Shown: piece after piece, positions 1 to 7,389 of the stretch | Numbering within the stretch: position 1 is the stretch's first letter | Layout of the letters: each line of letters begins with the position of its first letter | Source: Candidatus Thiodiazotropha sp. (ex Codakia rugifera) | GTDB lineage: Bacteria; Pseudomonadota; Gammaproteobacteria; Chromatiales; Chromatiaceae | Assembly: GCA_025656675.1 (NCBI GenBank) | Contig: JAHXHN010000002.1 | Span: forward strand, 1 to 64,000 | DNA: 64,000 nucleotides | Reading direction: 5' to 3' | Notes under the pieces: model-generated | Databases searched by the model: none | The model's input: only the letters and a program-made list of their open reading frames with translations | Told to the model about the DNA's origin: nothing | Position numbers and translations under genes: made by a program

Positions 1-87
1 TTTGGTCGACCTGTCACTTTAACGATGTTTTAGCTTGAGGTGGAGGAGTCCATACCATTGAGACAGGGGGTCTCGTTAACGTAACTG

Positions 88-541
88 TTAAGCGTAAATA
101 GTAAAATGAGACCGTCCACAAGAATCATGTACATTGAGTGCAAAGGAAATGATGGAATTGTTGGTGTAGCCAGAATTGGCCGGGTTAAATATTCCAAATC
201 AGGTAAATCTGTGCATTATCGTGGGAGAACATACGAAACACTAAGTGGAACAGGTTTTAAGTCAAACTACATTGATGTTGAGTCAGGAGTGCATTATTGG
301 ATTTCTGGATGCCGTAAAGATGGGCGTGATGCTCTCTATAGTACCACCGCTGAAATAGATGAAGATGTTCTTGAAGAGTATTGGTCTGAAATTCGCGGCA
401 AGCCTGAAAACGTGCATATTTCATCAATCAAAGTGAGGAGCAAATATTGATCAACAGCGCCACGCTTAACAAGTGGGTCAAGATAGTTCGCTATCGCTCA
501 CTGGGACGCTCCGCTTCGCTACGCGCCCCTTACCCAAAACG
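88..541 (+). mobile_element. Integron gene cassette (single ORF plus attC)
   Basis: The stretch has the boundaries expected of an inserted integron cassette. GTTAAGC at 87-93 fits the core site GTTRRRY. GCTTAAC at 464-470 fits the R'' box RYYYAAC and is its exact reverse complement, as required when the 5' end of a cassette pairs with its own attC. The 3' end is the GTT at 541. One ORF (106-450) fills the cassette, in the usual orientation. The integrase gene is not in the window; it would lie to the left. Confidence 0.6.
106..450 (+). CDS. Small cassette protein of a family often misnamed DXP synthase
   Basis: A 114-residue soluble protein that I recognise as a widespread short family (MYIECKG...RIGRV...YYRGR...YWISG...DEDV..EYW..IR). 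Databases frequently label it 1-deoxy-D-xylulose-5-phosphate synthase, but at this size it has no room for the thiamine-binding or transketolase domains, so that name is wrong. Visible conserved parts here are YIECKG near the start, SGKSVHYRGRTYE, SNYIDVESG and YWISGCRKDG. The function is unknown. Family relatives usually begin at MYIECKG, which corresponds to Met8 (position 127), so the start at 106 may be too early; neither start has a clear ribosome binding site, as is common in cassettes. It lies alone between the core site at 87-93 and the attC. Confidence 0.7.
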   Translation: MRPSTRIMYIECKGNDGIVGVARIGRVKYSKSGKSVHYRGRTYETLSGTGFKSNYIDVESGVHYWISGCRKDGRDALYSTTAEIDEDVLEEYWSEIRGKPENVHISSIKVRSKY

Positions 542-547
542 TTCATT
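464..547 (+). repeat. attC-like recombination site of the cassette
   Basis: An imperfect inverted repeat of about 84 nt. The outer left arm is GCTTAAC at 464-470, followed by a GTGGGTCAAG block. The right arm contains TTACCCAAAACGTT, so GGGT pairs with ACCC. The centre holds smaller hairpins such as ATAG-TTCG-CTAT. The right core GTTCATT departs from the GTTRRRY consensus after GTT. That is expected where the next six bases belong to the following DNA and not to this cassette. Confidence 0.55.
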
Positions 548-1010
548 GTCCGCTTTGGGGGCGGGCAGAAGATCGTCTTAATGACCGCTATGGTCGCAAT
601 CCTGACGAATAGAATGAACATTGTGAGTTTTAAACTTTAACTTATACCTTCGTCTTCAGAGATCACCTTACTCTTATTGGATAATAGAAAGCATCAACTT
701 GATACAGAGACGCTGTTAGAAGGTTTGCATCCTGGTTATTTGATTCCAGTTTTTTTTACCAGAATTAAATTCACAAAATATTCAGATGCAATCTCATATC
801 TGTTTTTTTCTCGTAATGTTGCAATATTAGGGTATTTTCCAAGTTGTATAGTTGGTTATTTGGGCTGTGAATTGTCATTGATTCGCGTTTTCTGGGTGTT
901 TAAAATCCTCCGAATAGCCCATACTGGATTGCTCAATCTATGTCAGCAACTCGATATATAATGAGATTCTCTTCCAATCTTTACACTCCTGCAGTTTTCT
1001 GTGGCAAATC
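548..1010. other. Intergenic stretch between cassette and fnr-like gene
   Basis: AT-rich DNA without a convincing gene. AATGAAC at 613-619 is the reverse complement of GTTCATT at 541-547, so a second, ORF-less cassette end or a chance match are both possible. A 94-codon open frame from a TTG codon at 677 has no ribosome binding site and an unconvincing composition. Confidence 0.4.
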
Positions 1011-1733
1011 ATGAATCCGAAACTTCGTCTTGTAAAACAACGACATCGCTGTGAACACTGCCTGTTCCGGCATTTTTTTCTCAGTGTTGGCCTGAATTGC
1101 GATGAAATTGACCAGACGGGGCAGGCCACGACCACCAATATCGGACCCTATCGCCCCGGCGAGTATCTCTACCATGCGGGGGAAAAGTGCAATGCGCTCT
1201 ATGTGGTACATGCCGGTACGGTCAAGACGGAGATGGTCACATTCGATGGTGATCTACATGTCAGTGGCTTCTATCTGACCGGTGAACTGTTCGGTGCAGA
1301 TGGTATCAACAAGCAAAATTTCGTTGCCGATGCCGTAGCTGTCGAAAATACCTGGGTTTGTGAGCTTACGTTCGACAATTGGGAAAAGCTGGCCATGGCC
1401 TACCCGGACCTTCAGCGTCTGCTGATATCCGAGTTGGGTCGGGTGATAGCCCATAAGGAGCTGGAAGCGCTATCCAGTCACTATCACTTGCTGGAACACC
1501 GACTGATGAGCTTTTTGACTGATCTCCTGAATCGCATCAAAGAGAGGCGGGGACAGCAGTCGAATGAAATCGAATTGGCCATGACAAAAACGGATATTGC
1601 ACGTTATCTGGGCGCTACGCCTGAATCGATCAGCCGAGCCCTATCCAAGCTGGAAAAATCGGGTTACATCAAAAACACCAAGCGCAAAATATACATACTC
1701 AAAGATGAGTCCTGTCTAGATACCGCTATCTGA
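1011..1733 (+). CDS. Crp/Fnr-family transcriptional regulator, Fnr-like with altered cluster ligands
   Basis: A 240-residue cytoplasmic activator/repressor: an N-terminal Cys motif, a cyclic-nucleotide-binding-like beta roll (about 45-140), a long dimerisation helix (about 145-175), and a winged helix-turn-helix (about 190-230). The recognition helix carries ESISR, the Fnr-type E..SR triad, which predicts binding to TTGAT/TTGAC half sites. Fnr of E. coli binds an oxygen-labile [4Fe-4S] cluster through C-X2-C-X5-C plus a distant Cys. Here C14 and C17 are present and C117 (in VCELTF) matches the distant ligand. The residue at the third position is Phe23, however, and the next cysteine is C30. 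Either C30 substitutes as ligand or the protein senses something else. A matching box lies upstream of the next gene. Member of the Fnr subgroup: confident. Signal sensed: uncertain. Confidence 0.9.
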   Translation: MNPKLRLVKQRHRCEHCLFRHFFLSVGLNCDEIDQTGQATTTNIGPYRPGEYLYHAGEKCNALYVVHAGTVKTEMVTFDGDLHVSGFYLTGELFGADGINKQNFVADAVAVENTWVCELTFDNWEKLAMAYPDLQRLLISELGRVIAHKELEALSSHYHLLEHRLMSFLTDLLNRIKERRGQQSNEIELAMTKTDIARYLGATPESISRALSKLEKSGYIKNTKRKIYILKDESCLDTAI

Positions 1734-1750
1734 ATCCCTCGGGTATTAAA

Positions 1751-1771
1751 GAGAGAAAGTGGATTTCTCTC
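1751..1771 (+). terminator. Stem-loop after the fnr-like gene
   Basis: A perfect 8-bp stem GAGAGAAA / TTTCTCTC with a GTGGA loop, 18 nt after the stop codon. No clear T-tract follows, so it could be a weak or Rho-assisted terminator or only an mRNA 3' stabiliser. Confidence 0.4.
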
Positions 1772-2397
1772 CGAGACATTTATTGAGACCACCTAAAGTG
1801 TTGTCCGCATTAGTTGCACATTGAGTGCCTCATCAATCGATTAGCATGTTCGTCTAACACTTGTTCATATTGGGATAATTTGTGCGTTGAGTAATATAAA
1901 AAAGCGTGCAATGGTGCTCTCTAACTCTTCTTGTTAGGTCTTCACTTCGCCCGGAAAGAGCCATAAATCAGAAGATAACTCGCTTTGAAAACCACGGTCT
2001 TTTTCTGTCCCGCTAAAGCTGACTATTGTATTTTTTGACTGAGAGTAATCAGTTTTCGATTGGAATTGTGCAACTGTGGCAGATGATAACTGTTGGAGAA
2101 TCCTTTTTATTAAATGCATCGCCTGGGAAATAACAGACTAAACAATTTCCTTACATAGCCGCTATGTTTTCTATGAAAAAATTTCAGCGGTTATTTTTAG
2201 TGGGTTAGGTAGGGCTGTGCGAGTAGCAATGTACTGTTCAATGTGACATATGTCAATTTGTGCAATATACGACAAGACAATGATGTCCTCACACTATTTT
2301 ATTTGTACCTCATCCTGCCCGATATGGAAGTCTTGAATATTTTTCTATGTAAGCAAGCTACAAGACTATTCTACCAAGATGTATCAGGTGAGTTACT
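1772..2397. other. Long intergenic region upstream of the PilJ/NarX-type gene
   Basis: About 630 nt, AT-rich, with no ORF that I trust. The only 61-codon frame, on the minus strand at 1934-2119, looks non-coding. It carries the Fnr-like palindrome at 2243-2256, so at least its right part is promoter DNA for the gene at 2398. Confidence 0.5.
2243..2256 (+). promoter_or_regulatory. Fnr/Dnr-type operator (GTGAC-N4-GTCAA)
   Basis: The sequence GTGACATATGTCAA matches the Fnr/Dnr pattern TTGAC-N4-GTCAA with one mismatch and contains the perfect 12-bp palindrome TGACATATGTCA (2244-2255). It lies about 142 nt before the start codon at 2398. The neighbouring regulator at 1011 has the ESISR helix suited to such half sites. 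Confidence 0.5.
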
Positions 2398-3177
2398 ATG
2401 AATATTTCAAGATACCTACTCATGTTCTGCTTAGCCATATTGCTGGGCATTTCATTTTCGACACATGCCGCTAAAGTTGATCTGGCTGAAGCAGTTAATA
2501 AGGCGGGTAAACAGCGCATGCTCTCTCAGAGAATAGCCAAGGCTTACTTTTTTCTGGGTAACAATGTGAGACGCGACAAGGCAAAGAAACAGCTAAAGAA
2601 AAGTATTGTTGAGTTCAAGAAGAATCATACGGAATTAAAAGCTGAAATCAGCAATCAGGGCGTACAGAAGATGCTGGCTTTTGTGGATATTGCAATTGAA
2701 GACTACGTCGATTTGGTTGGTCGCCCCTACAACCAGGATAATGCCGCCCTTATACTCGATCTGAGTGAGACCATTTTAGAGGCCAGCCAGGATATCGTAG
2801 TAAAGATCGAAGCACTTTCCAACGTTGAAAAACCAAAGATCGTAAATATCTCCGGCAGACAACGCATGCTCTCTCAACGTATAGCCAAATACTACATCGC
2901 CTATCAGGCAGGTTTTCATGATCAAGACCACATCAGCCAACTGGAAACTGCGGTGAAAGAGTTTGAGTCGGCACTGGCTGTTCTGAAGGCAGAAAAGATC
3001 AATTCCCCTCAGATAAATGCAAAACTCGCTACCGTTACCAGGCTTTGGCGTATTATCCGCTCGTTCTTTCTTGATATTGAGAAAGGGGGCCTGCCTGTGA
3101 CTGTATTTGCGACTACAGACAGCATTATGGATTCGATGAATACAGTTACCGGTTTGTATGTTAAAGCCTCTGGCTAG
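2398..3177 (+). CDS. Periplasmic protein with two PilJ/NarX-type sensor domains
   Basis: 259 residues with a Sec signal peptide (residues 1-24, cleavage after THA) and no other membrane segment or catalytic domain. It holds two copies of the helical domain that forms the periplasmic part of PilJ, NarX and NarQ (PF13675-type). Each begins with the signature AGKQRMLSQR (about 36-45) or SGRQRMLSQR (about 152-161). In NarX/NarQ the equivalent helix carries the conserved arginine that contacts nitrate or nitrite. So this is a free-standing periplasmic ligand-binding protein, perhaps presenting its ligand to a membrane sensor encoded elsewhere. It stands alone, follows an Fnr-family regulator gene and has an Fnr-like box upstream. 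That fits anaerobic/nitrogen-oxide physiology, but ligand and partner are inference. Confidence 0.8.
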   Translation: MNISRYLLMFCLAILLGISFSTHAAKVDLAEAVNKAGKQRMLSQRIAKAYFFLGNNVRRDKAKKQLKKSIVEFKKNHTELKAEISNQGVQKMLAFVDIAIEDYVDLVGRPYNQDNAALILDLSETILEASQDIVVKIEALSNVEKPKIVNISGRQRMLSQRIAKYYIAYQAGFHDQDHISQLETAVKEFESALAVLKAEKINSPQINAKLATVTRLWRIIRSFFLDIEKGGLPVTVFATTDSIMDSMNTVTGLYVKASG

Positions 3178-3526
3178 TAGTCCTCCAGAGTGGATGCCTG
3201 GGAACATCAAAGGCTAGATTGGTGTGCGTCATGCCTAAATATAAATAAAGTATCGGATCAGGGTAGTCACAACTGCCTTGATCATGAGCATGACGTATGC
3301 AATACGACAGGGATATTATGATTTAATCATGATGTCATGCATACGTATTGCCAGCGTACAGCGCCATGTAAAGTTACCATTACCGCTGAAATGCACTATG
3401 AGTGCTTGACTGCAGATTGGGAAGGGTACCAAAACAACCATCACAGGCTGGCTAGTAGCTATGCAAAGCTATTGGCTCGCTGTGGTGTGTCATTGAAATA
3501 AACTGAAAGATCGGATTTATTTGTAC
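3178..3526. other. Convergent intergenic region with an inverted repeat
   Basis: It lies between the convergent ends of the sensor gene and the iron operon. ACGTATGCA (3293-3301) and TGCATACGT (3338-3346) form a perfect 9-bp inverted repeat. A smaller palindrome ATGATTTAATCAT (3318-3330) nests between them, giving a bulged cruciform that may act as a bidirectional terminator without T-tracts. Nothing else is evident. Confidence 0.4.
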
Positions 3527-4072
3527 TTAATAGCCGCCCTTTTTCCCCGTACCGAGGTAGGTAAACTCCCATTTCAGGTCAAATGGTTGCCACCATTTGT
3601 CAGTACCGGTTTCCTTGTCTGTATGGCGATAGAAGCCATTGATCGGTGGAGGCGTAATATGATAGCTGACACGATATTTACCTGCACCATTCAGCTTGAT
3701 GTTCTTCCCGTAGTGTGGACCGTCAGAGGCTACCATGGGCATGAAGGCGCCTGCAGTACGCCATTCTGAATTTTCTTTTTCAACCTGGTAAGTGATCTGC
3801 AGGTAGGGTACCCAATCACCCTCGCCAAAGCCGTTATTATTGCCTTTGAGGGCATGGATATCTGCCTCCAGGTGGATGTCTGCAGGCCTCATCATGCCAG
3901 GCAGCATCGGCTCCATTAGGACCGGTTGCAGATGAACTGCGGCAATCTCCATACCATTTATCTCAACCGGGTCTCCAATAGGATGCTCAGCGGCGACGGT
4001 GCTTCCAACACAGGTCAATAGTGTAATTGCCGCAACGACTGGAAGTAGTGGATTCAGAATGCGTATAGTCAC
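3527..4072 (-). CDS. Periplasmic P19/FetP-type iron (copper-dependent) transport protein
   Basis: The protein belongs to the P19/FetP/FtrA family (PF10634, Tp34-like). These periplasmic proteins bind copper and iron and serve ferrous or low-pH iron uptake in Campylobacter, uropathogenic E. coli, Brucella and Bordetella. Recognised blocks: IGDPVEINGMEIAAVHLQPV, the Met-rich stretch with PADIHLEADIHA, the segment around WVPYLQI, and VASDGPHYGKNI. His, Met and Glu in these blocks are the family's metal ligands. I choose the GTG at 4072: a good AAGAGGAA site lies 8 nt upstream and a signal peptide ending AAA/AE follows. The open frame extends further up but without a signal. It is the last gene of the Fur-box operon, 73 nt after the polyferredoxin gene. 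The usual partner permease (FTR1/FetM) is not in the operon. Confidence 0.85.
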   Translation of the reverse strand: MTIRILNPLLPVVAAITLLTCVGSTVAAEHPIGDPVEINGMEIAAVHLQPVLMEPMLPGMMRPADIHLEADIHALKGNNNGFGEGDWVPYLQITYQVEKENSEWRTAGAFMPMVASDGPHYGKNIKLNGAGKYRVSYHITPPPINGFYRHTDKETGTDKWWQPFDLKWEFTYLGTGKKGGY

Positions 4073-4145
4073 GATATATTCCTCTTGATAGATACGGCGC
4101 ATTAACGCCATGGGTAAAAAATAGATATTGAATCTTGTGGTCAAG

Positions 4146-5639
4146 TTACAGGCCAAATATGCCAGGCCACCAGGCTGCGCCCACTACAAGACTGCCGATA
4201 AGACCAGGGATATGCGCTATCCAGCGTTTTGACCGAGTGATGCCTTGATGACCCAGAATGTGCCAGGAGAGTCTCAAGCTCCAAATAATACTGGCGACAA
4301 ACAGTATCAACTTCAGGGTATTCGGCATGTCTGCATGGAAGACGTAAAGGGGTTCGAACAAGGCCGCGCCCAAACCGATAACCAAAGAGATCATGGCAAC
4401 CGGTGTGTACTGATAACCCAGTTCGGCAAATCGTCTGATAAAGGTTGTATCGCCACCCAGTCTGCCTGATAACCAGGCAGCAGATGCCGTGGTCATAGCA
4501 AGTACTAGGGTGATGATGACCATACAACCCAACATGAAGCCAACGATACTGAAAAAGTCCAGCCAGTTGAAAATCTCACGACGTTCCGGATGGATGCTCA
4601 TCAACCACCAGGGACCGGACTCTCCGATCCAGAACCATCCATTCTCAATCAGCCACTCACCCAATTTTCGCCTCAACATTTGATACTGGGGTAACACCAG
4701 CCATAGGAACCCGCCCAGTGCAATACCCGTTCCCATGAACAGGAACCAGACTTCAAACATATTAGGATGATGTTTTCTGATTTGTTCGATCTCTTCACCA
4801 GGATGCCGCAGACGCAGATAAAGCCCGCCACGTGCTTTAGGTTGAACGCAACGAAAACACTCGATGCAGTGGCGTGACTCCTCCTTCCTGGAGATATCGA
4901 TCATCGTGGGACAGACGCTCTTTTCGGTGTGGCGATCTCCACCGGCACGTGGACGCTTTGGCGCAAATTGCACCATGCCGATGCGCGAGAATACGCCCAG
5001 TAAAAGCCCGATAGGGCACATGTGCCGACACCAGGCGCGTTTCTTTCTGCCGTAGACAAAGCCGAGCAGGATGGCTGCCAGCAGGGTACCGCCAAAAATC
5101 TCTGCCATGGCTTCCGGATGGTCGCGCACACCGACTGTCTGCCCAATGACGGTGATGATCAGAAAACTGATGATGGGTGTTCCTTCCCAGCGTACCCAGG
5201 CAGGAATGGTCTGCTGCAACCCATTTCTATTGGCCCATTCTGAGGCTGCACCCATGGGACAGAACAGGCCGCACCAGCTCCGTCCTGAAAAAATGACCGA
5301 CAGGAATACCAGCGGAAACCAAAGCCCCCACATGGCGAAATTGGCGAAGTGTGTAAAACTGTTTAGGGGTGTAGCATCTTCCCCAGCTTCAGGCAGATAG
5401 AGTGGCAACAGAATAATCGCCAGGAAAAAAACAGACGTGGTGAGATGTACCCATAACAACTTGTTCCGATGCCTAACAAAGAATGCCTCTACCCAGGTTG
5501 CCGCAACCGGCCACATTCCGGGACGGTAGACACCATTACAAATGACAGGAATCCCATTCAGCGTATCATTCGTCTGATCTCCCAAGTCGGTCAGCCCAGC
5601 AACTGTATCGGGTGCGGTAGAGATGGCATCACTTTGCAT
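4146..5639 (-). CDS. Polyferredoxin membrane protein (NapH/NosR/FtrD-like)
   Basis: 497 residues, about 8 or more hydrophobic segments, with cytoplasmic or interfacial iron-sulfur sites. Cysteine motifs run in the order C-X3-C-P (CGLFCPMG, near 120), a second one (CRHMCPIG, near 205), then a ferredoxin-like cluster region (a Cys before MIDIS, then CIECFRC, near 245-265). This is the architecture of the NosR/NapH/CcoG electron-transfer family and of FtrD, which passes electrons in P19-type iron uptake. The neighbouring P19 gene favours the iron role (FtrD-like) over nitrous-oxide respiration; no nos or nap genes are present. The start at 5639 has an AGAGAG sequence upstream. It is probably co-transcribed with the genes on both sides. 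Confidence 0.8.
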   Translation of the reverse strand: MQSDAISTAPDTVAGLTDLGDQTNDTLNGIPVICNGVYRPGMWPVAATWVEAFFVRHRNKLLWVHLTTSVFFLAIILLPLYLPEAGEDATPLNSFTHFANFAMWGLWFPLVFLSVIFSGRSWCGLFCPMGAASEWANRNGLQQTIPAWVRWEGTPIISFLIITVIGQTVGVRDHPEAMAEIFGGTLLAAILLGFVYGRKKRAWCRHMCPIGLLLGVFSRIGMVQFAPKRPRAGGDRHTEKSVCPTMIDISRKEESRHCIECFRCVQPKARGGLYLRLRHPGEEIEQIRKHHPNMFEVWFLFMGTGIALGGFLWLVLPQYQMLRRKLGEWLIENGWFWIGESGPWWLMSIHPERREIFNWLDFFSIVGFMLGCMVIITLVLAMTTASAAWLSGRLGGDTTFIRRFAELGYQYTPVAMISLVIGLGAALFEPLYVFHADMPNTLKLILFVASIIWSLRLSWHILGHQGITRSKRWIAHIPGLIGSLVVGAAWWPGIFGL

Positions 5640-5718
5640 GATGCTCTCTCTGGATTCATGACATCCATAATATGGGATCTATATTTTTGAATTTGGATCA
5701 TTGTTCGAACAGGGTTTG

Positions 5719-5901
5719 CTATTTGGTTAAAATCAGCTTGTTCTGCCGGGTGATACGCAGTCGATAGAAAGCACCGTTATGTTTGATCAGTATTTCCTTG
5801 CGTTGCTGAAACAACGCTTGGCTGTCTATGATGTATTCCGCTAAGGGTGCCAGGCTCTCTTTCTGTTCCTTGGTTTTGTCATCGCTTGGGTGATTGTTCA
5901 T
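5719..5901 (-). CDS. hemP: Hemin uptake protein HemP family
   Basis: A 60-residue protein whose second half fits HemP (PF10636): S-X-LFQ-X(3)-E-X-LI-X-H-X-G, then YRLR-T-X-K-LILTK, ending exactly as the family does at LILTK. HemP proteins are small cytosolic regulators encoded beside haem or siderophore receptors and are usually Fur controlled. Here it lies between an LbtU-type porin (17 nt upstream) and the polyferredoxin gene, in an operon with a Fur box. The N-terminal half is charged, probably disordered, and variable. Confidence 0.85.
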   Translation of the reverse strand: MNNHPSDDKTKEQKESLAPLAEYIIDSQALFQQRKEILIKHNGAFYRLRITRQNKLILTK

Positions 5902-5917
5902 AACGTGTCACCCATGC

Positions 5918-7069
5918 TTAAAACACGACGGCAAGCTGGGCAGTGAACGTGTCACTGTAATCCCCGCTGCCCCCATCGCTGACACCGTAGTTCTTGTCAT
6001 GGGCATACTCAAAACCGAGGATGGTGTACTTGTAAATGTCCACGGCGAGTGCAGCGAGATAGCGTGTTTCGGGCAGGTCAAGCGTAAGGGCCTCTTCCGT
6101 TCCCTGCCAGGCGAGTGCAAAGGAGACCTCCCTCCCTGTCAGCTTGAAGGCATAACCTGCTTCCAGGTTGAACGCAGCAGGTTTGGCTCCGGACTTGTTG
6201 AAGACGAGATCGGTGGCATTGAAGGATTTCGATGCAGTGAGGTATTCGCCAATGAGACTAAACGGTCCGTTGTGGATGATGGCGTGGATGCTGAAACCAG
6301 GTACTTTCTTTGCCAGATTGTTGGGATCGGTCACGCTTTCCTGCAGGTTGTCCGAGTCGGCTAGACTATTGATCCAGGAGAGGCCGATCTCATAGTTGAA
6401 ATCACTTGTTTCATGATCACTTGCCAGCCCCAGATTGAGGCCGAACAGTTCGATGCTTTCACTGTCGCTGTCTTTTGTATCACCGTTAAAGAGAAAGAGA
6501 GAACTATAGAATCCATCCGAGATATATCCGGCCTGCAGGGCCGTCTCTCGGGTCTCTCCAATCTCCAGCGTAAGGGGGTCGGTGACCGCGAAACTATCGA
6601 AGTTGCCAAATGGGATATACATACGACCCACAGCCAGGGATAAGGGCGAAAGGTCGCGATTTTCCAGGGTGATGATCCCCTCATCGATCTCCGATGAATC
6701 AGTCACGCCCTCCTCGAACAGTATGAGTCCATGTGCATTCACCCAGGGAGTGACTTGCGCGTCGATACCCAGTTCCACTGTTGTCAGGGCGACATCGCTT
6801 GCATGGGTGTCAGGGGTGGTGGTATAGGCTGCTTCGACCTCGACCAACCCGCTTAGGTTGAGATAGTTGAACCAACCGTGAGGCGGTTTTTCGGAACTCT
6901 CAAGTGGCTTACGGCTCAATTCCAGGCGTTCAACCTTATGTTTGAGGTTCAGCAACTCGCGTCGCAGTCCGGCCTCGTCCGCCGATGTTGTGGAAAAAGG
7001 TATGCTGTTGCCAGCGATGACAGTTATTACAGCCATGGTCACTGCCTTCTTGTGTCTGTTCATTGTCAC
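5918..7069 (-). CDS. Outer-membrane porin of the LbtU siderophore-porin family
   Basis: 383 residues: a signal peptide (about 1-30), a short coiled coil (about 33-56, DEAGLRRELLNLKHKVERLE) and a beta barrel that ends with aromatic QLAVVF, the usual Omp signature. The barrel resembles LbtU, the Legionella legiobactin importer that works without TonB motifs. Blocks such as GWFNYLNLSGLVEVEA, VGRMYIPFGNFDSF and GYISDGFYSSLFLFNG are typical. The position in a Fur-box operon with hemP and a P19 protein supports a role in iron acquisition. A general porin is the alternative. The start at 7069 is preceded by AGAAGTG, a weak but acceptable binding site. Confidence 0.8.
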   Translation of the reverse strand: MTMNRHKKAVTMAVITVIAGNSIPFSTTSADEAGLRRELLNLKHKVERLELSRKPLESSEKPPHGWFNYLNLSGLVEVEAAYTTTPDTHASDVALTTVELGIDAQVTPWVNAHGLILFEEGVTDSSEIDEGIITLENRDLSPLSLAVGRMYIPFGNFDSFAVTDPLTLEIGETRETALQAGYISDGFYSSLFLFNGDTKDSDSESIELFGLNLGLASDHETSDFNYEIGLSWINSLADSDNLQESVTDPNNLAKKVPGFSIHAIIHNGPFSLIGEYLTASKSFNATDLVFNKSGAKPAAFNLEAGYAFKLTGREVSFALAWQGTEEALTLDLPETRYLAALAVDIYKYTILGFEYAHDKNYGVSDGGSGDYSDTFTAQLAVVF

Positions 7070-7173
7070 TTCTCATAGTCCTGATGCAACGTGATACTGG
7101 CTGGCTGCTGGAATGAGAGGTTCCATGAGGCTGGCTGGTGAAGCGGATTAGTGTGTTTGCGTCTGTTTTTATT

Positions 7174-7389
7174 TCAATTAGGTAACTTATCTATACATTT
7201 ACAGCGCCTGCAGGAAGGGTTGTTGGATCTCATCTGTTTTTCACAACTCATCAGGCATAATCGCCAAACGCACAGTTTCGATTCACAATCCAGACAACGG
7301 AAATCATTGACGCAAAGTGCGCTGCTCTCCAGTAAACGGAACAGGGTATCCGATCCTATTTCAATCTGTATGTGGCTTTTTGTATCCAT
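7174..7389 (-). CDS. Small cysteine-rich protein at the head of the iron operon
   Basis: A 71-residue protein with nine cysteines, most in a tight array (ALCVNDFRCLDCESKLC, then RLC and SC, and a final CRRCKC). There is no signal peptide, so it is presumably cytoplasmic and metal- or cluster-binding. I do not recognise the family. The ATG at 7389 is chosen over a TTG six codons upstream, although the GTGAG before it is too close to be ideal. It lies between the Fur box (7623-7637) and the porin gene on the same strand, so it is probably co-regulated by iron. The distance of about 230 nt to the Fur box leaves room for a long leader. Confidence 0.5.
   Translation of the reverse strand: MDTKSHIQIEIGSDTLFRLLESSALCVNDFRCLDCESKLCVWRLCLMSCEKQMRSNNPSCRRCKCIDKLPN

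Noticed and set aside
106..450. DXP synthase (isoprenoid pathway) annotation
   Set aside because: 114 residues cannot contain the enzyme; the label is a known propagation error for this family.
677..961. 94-codon plus-strand frame with hydrophobic product
   Set aside because: TTG start, no ribosome binding site, AT-rich intergenic composition and no recognisable motif.
1934..2119. 61-codon minus-strand frame
   Set aside because: No binding site and no family resemblance; lies in promoter-like AT-rich DNA.
3318..3330. ATGATTTAATCAT considered as an Fnr box
   Set aside because: The half sites are separated by 3 bases where Fnr needs 4, and it lies between gene ends, not at a promoter.
4146..5639. 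Polyferredoxin protein as NosR (nitrous oxide respiration)
   Set aside because: No nosZ, nosD or other nos genes; shorter than NosR and without its N-terminal FMN domain; neighbours are iron-uptake genes.
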